This document shows positions 57,816-64,000 of a DNA stretch of 64,000 bases, one piece after another. Source of the DNA: Marisa cornuarietis. Taxonomy: Eukaryota > Mollusca > Gastropoda > Architaenioglossa > Ampullariidae. The DNA lies in the NCBI GenBank assembly GCA_004794655.1, contig SMMW01000555.1:248001-312000 (forward strand). Direction: 5' to 3'. The notes below the pieces were generated by a model, which worked only from the letters and a program-made list of their open reading frames with translations, was not told the DNA's origin and did not search any database. Made by a program: the position numbers and the translations under genes. Each line of letters opens with the position of its first letter. Position 1 is the first letter of the stretch.

Positions 57816-59072
57816 TGAACTGTAAGCATAACTGACTGCTTAAGAAAAGTTATCACCAAATTTCGTCAGTAGATAACACTAGTAACCTATGAAGAATTTC
57901 CAATCTAGTAGTGATGCATGATATTTTCATCACGATGTTCGGACTTGATCAAAAACAACAACAAAAATCTGAATTGAAGAAACAAATAGAAAAGTAACCA
58001 AAATGATTAACATAATGAATCATGCATTAAAACACATAAGCAGTAAATCCCCCCCCCACCTTTCACGGTTAAAGTCTTTCACTGTTGTTGTTGACTTTGA
58101 AAGGGAAAGTGCTTCCACCTCTCGGTGATTTCGCACCCATTACACTTGCAGCAAGTCTGTTTTTGAGTCTCCGCGTCAGGTCCGGAAACTCCACCTAAGA
58201 AACCCTATACACAGTTTTTTCACAGTTGCCGCCCCTCTGGATGTTCGGTTCGATCCAGCCAACCACGAACACAGATAAAGGAAGAAAAACAAAACGGAAC
58301 AGAGAATTACACTCTTTACACGCGTAACAATCATTTGAATTCACTATATTACTATTCTCTACTAAATAATTCAATCAAAAACTTACATAATTTTCACGTA
58401 AATAATTTACACAATTTATCTGGTCAGGACTTTTCACTTAACACTGGCGAAAATGGTCAAGTTCTTCCTCCGTTCTAGTCAATGACACACGAAAGGCAGC
58501 AAAAAATCACTCTTTTTCTCTCAATCCTAATCTTCATTTATTAGAGTTAAGCCCCTGACGCCGTTACATCAAAGAAACTGTGGTCGTCATGAGACGCGAC
58601 AAAGTGTGGACATTATCTTACATCGCCTGTGCACACTGCACAAGCTGATCTTACCTTAACGATAAACCTCCCCCAATGATAGCCCGCTTTACCCTGTGAT
58701 CAGACAAGATGGATATGGTTGCGACAGGTAGGGTGTCCTCGTGAGAAAGGTGTTACAGTGTCAGGTAATTTTATATTTCGCCAGCAGCAGATTAATCACC
58801 AATTACTTGGAAGCTTTGTAAGGAGCAGCTGAAAGGCAGGACAGTGTGTGTAAAGTGTTCCTCGTGTCCAGATACCAGACTACGGAGAAGTCTTTCAGAT
58901 CTAGCCATACTGAAGTGATAAGCGAGGCAACAGTGAGAGGAGCAGTTCACCAGGACCTTCGTCAACATCAAGAGGGAATGGTGACCATAACGTCACGCGA
59001 GACTGCTTTAAGTCACTCTCGAGGAATATTGATGGATTATCAAACTAAACCAGTATATGGACGGGGGCCGGT
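57816..59072. other. Intergenic, GC-richer patch, nothing recognised
   Basis: 58040-58780 has more CpG than its surroundings and contains CGGTTCGATCC (a B-box-like string) without an A box. I see no gene. It may be part of an unknown element. Confidence 0.35.
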
Positions 59073-59322
59073 CATTTCGTCACTACCATTTCGTCCCACA
59101 CCAAAAGTCAATTCTTTTACATTAAATATTTTGTCATTATTGTATTGTGAACTTGTATTTTGACTTTCTTATTATTATTATTATATGCAGAGACATCGCT
59201 AATTGGGCTTGTGACGATTTGACTTTTCTGTCTTGTGACGAAATGGACCAGACGTGGGACGAAATGGACATACGTGTGACGAATTGACTTTTGTTGTGGG
59301 ACGAAATGGTAGTGACGAAATG
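59073..59322. mobile_element. 250-bp MITE with 42-bp inverted repeats and GACGAAATGG motifs
   Basis: 59073-59114 is the reverse complement of 59281-59322 at 41 of 42 positions. The arms and the inner right side are built from repeated GACGAAATGG / CCATTTCGTC motifs, at least five in all. A further ATTGTGACGAGTTGACC lies just outside the right arm. No ORF is present. Confidence 0.85.
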
Positions 59323-59609
59323 GTATTGTGACGAGTTGACCTAGCTATGACCCTATGACTGGTTAAGGTACATTTTTAGTTAGTTCCTTTGACAGAAACT
59401 CACATTTTGTATAGATGCTGTGTGTGATATTTCGTGCGAAAGACAAGACGCACTTTTCGTTACAGTTCATATACCTCCACCAGGGTCACCCTTCTATGCT
59501 AATTCTGCATCTCACTGCTTTACAACATATAGCTGCTTCAATGACTAACTTCTAACTTACAAATAGGCAACTCCCCTATATATCTGTTAAAAGCAACGTA
59601 TTCTGACGT

Positions 59610-60150
59610 ACAGGAATGTAAAGTGGCAACAACGAAACACGTGTATTTTGAGTATTATCAAGGTTTAAGGCAAGGTTGTTTAGCAAGTTTAAGTCCATCC
59701 TCAATCTTTATCAATGATCTAGCATATGATATATTTAGTAAACGCAAACATGGAGCAGCCAGCAACGAATTTGAATTATTCATCTTGCTTTGTGCTGGTG
59801 ATCTATCATTATCAGGATTATAAAACCAGCTGAACACATTGCATCAATATGCAATGAGACAAGATTATAGTTCGCAAATAATAGTTTTTCATAAGGGTGA
59901 TTTTCTGTCAAACAAAGAGAAATGGTACTATTGTAGTAATCGTCTTGAAGTTGTTAATAAGTACAAATGTTTGAATTTATCGTTCTCTGCCAAGCTCTTT
60001 TTCACAGCAGGTTTAGATGTGTGCGCAGCGAGCCAAACAAACCACGGTGGAAATTGAATATTTGGGTGCTTATCTTCGCAAGTCTTTTTCACATTGTTCG
60101 ACATGCAGGATATTTCCAAACCTTTGAAATATGAGGAACTCAATTTTACT
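59610..60150 (+). pseudogene. LINE reverse-transcriptase remnant
   Basis: Frames 59623-59823 and 59839-60057 carry YQGLRQGCLASLSPSSIFIN (the GLRQGCxLSPxLFxIFIND block) with a shifted catalytic region (LCAGDLSLSGL in place of FADDIxLLS), then IIVFHKGDFLSNKEKWYY and VVNKYKCLNLSFSAKLFFTA, the expected following blocks. The catalytic Asp pair is lost, and the copy is dead. Confidence 0.75.
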
Positions 60151-60559
60151 TACAGATCGAACGGATGCACTTATTAGCGTGTAAAAAGTTTATGATGCTT
60201 CGGATGGGGCCGTCCCAGAGTATTGTTATTTATGGTGAACTAGATAGTTTGCCATTCTCCGCCACTACACATATTTCATGTCTAATTCTTATTGCTAGTT
60301 CTCTTTTCTATATCTAAAACTTAGCCTAACTTAAAATTTTCATCTATTCTAGTATATATTATCGTTTTTGTCTTGTTCTACATTTTTGTAACCTCCCTGC
60401 ATTTCATTCTTGTAGTAGTCTTCATTTCGCCAACACTTTGGTCTACGATGTAGAGTATGACTATAATTTGTCTATATGACCGCCTAATTAGTACCGTTGA
60501 ATCCCCTAGCCACTCCTAAACCTCCAGCCTGTTTAGTTGACACTGAGGAAATTTTCCAT

Positions 60560-62440
60560 TTACTTTGATTCTGTGGATGCTGATACCCCACCGAGACAAC
60601 AGACTCAAATCGTGCTGGTCGTCGTAAACAGCGTTCTTTGAATTAATCCACCACCTGGTCTGCTGCCCTTCCTTTTTCTTTCTTTCATCCCTCTTTGTCT
60701 ATTCCTGATACTGACTTCGGTACTGCGAAAGCTTTGCTGTGTGTTGTCAAATCTCTACTGAGTCATGTTTCCCCCAAACCTCATTTGAACACTCACTTCC
60801 ATATTGGTTTTTTTCATCCTCAGTCTGTCTCGAAGACACACCAGTCACCGAAGCGAATTGAAATTGTAGAGCTTGCCACTGACCGCCATCTAGATATTTT
60901 CATCCCCAATGAGACGTGGCTTAAACAGTAAAGTGACGACAGCGTGTGTTGATCTGACTCCAGTTGCTTGCTGCCTGAAATCTTTTCCCCGTCATTGACG
61001 TGGGGGCAGCATTGCTATCATCTACAGATCATCACTTGCTACCATCTACAGATCATTACTTACTAAAAACCTGTCTTTCACAACTGCTTTACTATTCTCA
61101 CACACGTCTTTTGAATGTGTACGTCTCTACATGTATTTTGGCTCCATATTGTTCGATGCACCTGCTCTGCATCTATAGACCCACTCTGAGCGTCAAGAAC
61201 CAACTTAATTACAGTCGCTACCTTTTTTCTCCGAATTTTATGATTATAGCAACGCACTCAATGGACCCCCATACATCTTGGGGATGTGCATTTCGACAAC
61301 GCGTCTCATTCTGACACTGTCAAAATGTCAGAAGTGCTACCAACTTTCCGTTTCGTCCAGCCCGTGTCGCAGCCAATGCACAGAAGAGAACACAGGTTAG
61401 ACTGGGTCATAGATACATTGACCTGAAGATCTCTCGTCTGACCACTTTTTATACTGATCAAACTTGATTTCAGATGTCCGTCATCAGCGCCAGTTTTTAA
61501 GATTCGCTCTTTGCAATTGTGATGAACAAGCTTTCAAATCACAACTGCAGAGAGCGCTGCGCCAGCCACCATCTGTCGATTAACTAGACTATGTCCTAGG
61601 TAAAGTTATTAATCATGCCCCAGCCCCTCGACATCTGCTCCACCAATCCAAAAGTGCACCTTTGTATTCACAGACCCGTGTCGAACTCTGTGACTCGAAG
61701 CGCACTCGTGAACGTGTTTGATTGAAGACTGGACTCACCTTCCACAAAGTGATCTATAACACCGCGAAACGACGTCTTGCACATTGTGTACACACAGCAA
61801 AAATAACCTCTCTTCAGTCCCAGATAACTAACTGTACCTCCTCCAAGAAACTGTTTGACACCTACAATTGAATGACTGGACTTATCACAGAACCACTACC
61901 CACTGCTTATTCAGCTTCACAGCTCCCGTAAGTTTTTAGTGACTTTTTTTTTACTATTAAGATATCAGACTTTCAATCATTACTAGACTCGATATCAGCA
62001 CCTGACAGCATCTCGTCTCCCGGGATGCTTTCATACTGAGTTTCGACCAGTCTCCAAGGCTGATGTAAAAGCAATCATTCTCAAAGCCAAGCCAACAAAT
62101 TTCCAGTTTGACCCAATGCCTACAAGCCTTCCTCTAAGGTGTTTTACTTCCTGCCATTAAAAATATTGCTAAATTCTGTTTGTCAACGGGTGTTTTCCCA
62201 TCTTCATTTTAAACTGTCCTGATGAGGTCCCTGCCTAAGAAGTGCTCGCTTGGCGTCAATGTGTTAACTACCGTCCAGTTTCAGACTTACCTTTTCTCTT
62301 TAAGATTCTTGAGAAAGTGGTTTTGACACAGTTCTAGGCTTACAGGAACATCACCTCATCCCTAAAGCTCAGTTACTGAAGCAACTCTCATCTTCTGTAA
62401 ACCAAGATCAGTTGTACGCATTGTGTGTTGGTGTGTCATA
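60560..62440 (+). pseudogene. Decayed LINE (endonuclease to early RT)
   Basis: The + strand shows RHLDIFIPNETWLKQ (the LDILFLTETWL endonuclease block) at about 60885-60930, then in changing frames SRPTKFLV-like blocks, ISAPDSIS, VSKADVKAIILKAKPTN, FDPMPTSLPL, NYRPVSDLPFLFKILEKVV (the NYRPVSNLPFLSKIxEKVV block) at 62265-62320. It matches a CR1/L2-like LINE, 5' half. Many stops are present. It is not continuous with the remnant at 59610. Confidence 0.7.
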
Positions 62441-62920
62441 AGGCTTTATGTGTGCAAAAGGTATTTTAAAACATGTTTACTGCGCATGTGTTGGTTTGTA
62501 TTGGAAAGAGAATATGTGGATGATAATTTTAATATTTATTTTGCAGTAGCATTTTCTTATGCAATGAGGTAAAGCTTTATGTATTGGTACACGTGGACAG
62601 GCTTTTAGATAGTCTACCACGCACAATCGCGACAGCGAGGAACTGGTCGCAAAGTCGTGGCAAGCGGTCGAAGACGGACAGACTTTTCGTTCACAACCCT
62701 GTATTTTTTTTTTAACGTCTTGTATCATACAGGCGTAATGTCAGTATAAGCACGCTCAGGCAAACATGGTACTAAGTTGTAAGATTTTATTAGCATAACT
62801 CAAATGGTATTATGATTTGTTTATGTGATCGTTTATATGTGGTTCTTTTGTTATCTCATTCTCTTAATAATGATGGTCTGTGGCCTTTTCAATAAAGAAT
62901 CAATCGGGAAAACGGCTGGC
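62441..62920. other. Intergenic, nothing recognised
   Basis: Mixed composition; an AATAAA at about 62890 is near the LINE-like remnant on the other strand. No gene is supported. Confidence 0.3.
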
Positions 62921-63226
62921 TTATGTAACCAAGTAAGGGAAATAGCTCGCAGATGATATCAACCTTCCAAGATTCATACAGCTACTAACACACAGCGTAC
63001 CTCCCACGCGGATAGACAGGCAACAGTGGCAGCGCAGCCAGTCCTCGGTTCTCCACACCATCGATCCAGCTCCCTTGATGTCCGCCGCAGCCTCGTCGCT
63101 GGCCTTTGCCATGGCAACTGTGCTTACGTCAGTTAATAGATTATTCCGCTCTCTGATGGTTCCTGGGATAAAGCAAGACAAATTTTCAAACGCTCGACTC
63201 TTCTGCATCGTACTGGCATTATCCAC
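62921..63226 (-). pseudogene. Possible LINE C-terminal fragment
   Basis: A 101-codon frame on the - strand begins MDNASTMQKSRAFENLSCFI and contains FIPGTIRERNNLL, which resembles the RTxRFKNSFFPxTIRxWNxLP block at the C-terminus of many animal LINEs. The remainder has no recognised motif. A host exon cannot be excluded. Confidence 0.3.
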
Positions 63227-63240
63227 TGGATAGTCTAAGG

Positions 63241-63937
63241 AATTTGCCTCAAAGACAGCTTAACCAAGTGCCGGTAAGATTTTCTCAAATTTGTTAGAAG
63301 TGTGGTTTTTCTACAGCATGTAGAAGCATATTTTGACTGAGACCTAAGAGACCAAAGTGAACACCTAATTCATTCACTGTTTCGTGTAATATTTGTAAAA
63401 TTCATGTAACATTTAACTGTAGGTCAAATCCACTTAATTGTATCCAACTTGCTGCTGATAAGCTGTTTTTGTGATTTGATATCGATCAGCGTCCATAAAT
63501 GAGTGGCCCAACGTCACGAAACAATTTGTTTTTTCAAAGCAAAGCCACAATAATCAAACGCCTGGCTACCAAACGTTATCAGGGCGGCTATGGGTTGGAA
63601 CAGAGGGGTGATTGTCGGATTATACTGAGAGAGGGTGGGGTGCTCGCTCTATGATCTCTAGAAAAATCTAGGAGATTTTATTAAACTGTGAAAGTCGTAT
63701 TTTCATTCGGTCGTGTTTGAAGAGGTCACTTGAGGACGCATAACCGAGTGACTAGAGAGTTTATTGCCGAGCTGACGCTGCTCGTTTCCATTTAGAGATA
63801 AAACAGAAACAAATCCTTTACCGATACAAAGAAGAAACCTGGATTGTGGATAATCATCTGTTACGCCGTAGTTAATAAACAGGCCTGTTTACGATCTGCC
63901 GCTGCTGTCAGTGTAGAAAACGAAAGAGAGGGGTGGC
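63241..63937. other. Right-edge intergenic / possible promoter region
   Basis: Composition becomes less AT-rich toward the right edge. No ORF is supported; it would be the upstream region and 5'UTR of the putative gene at 63938. Confidence 0.3.
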
Positions 63938-64000
63938 ATGGCCCCGTTTCCTTGGTATAAGCACCAGACAAGCAGCGGAGTTCTGTACTTTCTGGACAGT
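63938..64000 (+). CDS. Putative first coding exon of next gene (partial)
   Basis: ATGGCC at 63938, in a good start context (GGTGGCATGG), opens a frame that stays open for all 21 codons to the window edge: MAPFPWYKHQTSSGVLYFLD and one more. The preceding 300 bp are non-repetitive and less AT-rich. I do not recognise the protein. It may be chance, because 21 codons is short. Confidence 0.3.
   Translation, partial: MAPFPWYKHQTSSGVLYFLDS

Noticed and set aside
58250..58262. tRNA gene suggested by GGTTCGATCC
   Set aside because: No A box at the right distance and no acceptor or anticodon stems can be folded around it.
1..64000. CRISPR arrays, bacterial operons, phage or other prokaryotic systems
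   Set aside because: No regularly spaced repeats with unique spacers and no long continuous prokaryotic ORFs are present. Introns and LINEs show a metazoan genome.

Overview
The window looks like nuclear DNA of an invertebrate animal, most likely a mollusc and probably a gastropod. The evidence is a single host gene split into small GT-AG exons over about 52 kb, an AT-rich background, and dense, layered non-LTR retrotransposons, SINE-like tails and DNA-transposon MITEs. The 3' tail motif GTTGCTGGCACGGCGTTAAA is one I associate with molluscan repeats; that is recall, not a search. No prokaryotic operon, CRISPR array, rRNA or convincing tRNA gene is visible.

The host gene is PIAS (protein inhibitor of activated STAT, an SP-RING SUMO E3 ligase), read on the + strand in 13 coding exons from 4107 to 55767. 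Every exon joins its neighbour in phase and gives a predicted protein of 628 residues: SAP domain, PINIT domain, SP-RING zinc domain, SUMO-interacting motif and a Ser/Pro-rich tail. The first coding exon is only four codons (ATG GAG TTT AAG before GTATGT). A consensus NRF-1-type site lies about 240 bp upstream at 3860-3869. On the - strand next to it is a splice-donor-like sequence, so a divergent promoter is possible.

The 12 PIAS introns carry most of the mobile DNA. Intron 1 holds L2-like and CR1/jockey-like LINE remnants and a 158-bp hAT MITE. Intron 2 holds a complete-length but frameshifted RTE-like LINE (- strand, 12-bp target-site duplication), a Rex1-like LINE with an L2 3' end inserted in it, another L2 tail and a pogo/Tigger-like MITE. 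Intron 4 holds a truncated I-clade LINE. Intron 6 holds a 1.57-kb Tc1-like transposon and a 5.9-kb I-clade LINE inserted inside an older copy of its own family. Intron 7 holds a decayed LINE, intron 9 rearranged I-clade fragments, intron 11 a decayed LINE, and intron 12 MITEs and an unexplained tandem-repeat block.

Downstream of PIAS (55768-64000) are a tRNA-type SINE sharing its 3' tail with the I-clade LINE, two further MITEs, several LINE remnants, one open putative exon of unknown origin (57417-57519), and at the right edge a possible first coding exon of the next gene (63938-64000). The genes do not form a pathway: this is one conserved regulator with its introns colonised by transposons. 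I found no convincing new system. The most informative items are the nested LINE, the paired 58-bp deletions, the LINE-SINE tail sharing and the unexplained block at 51060-52170.
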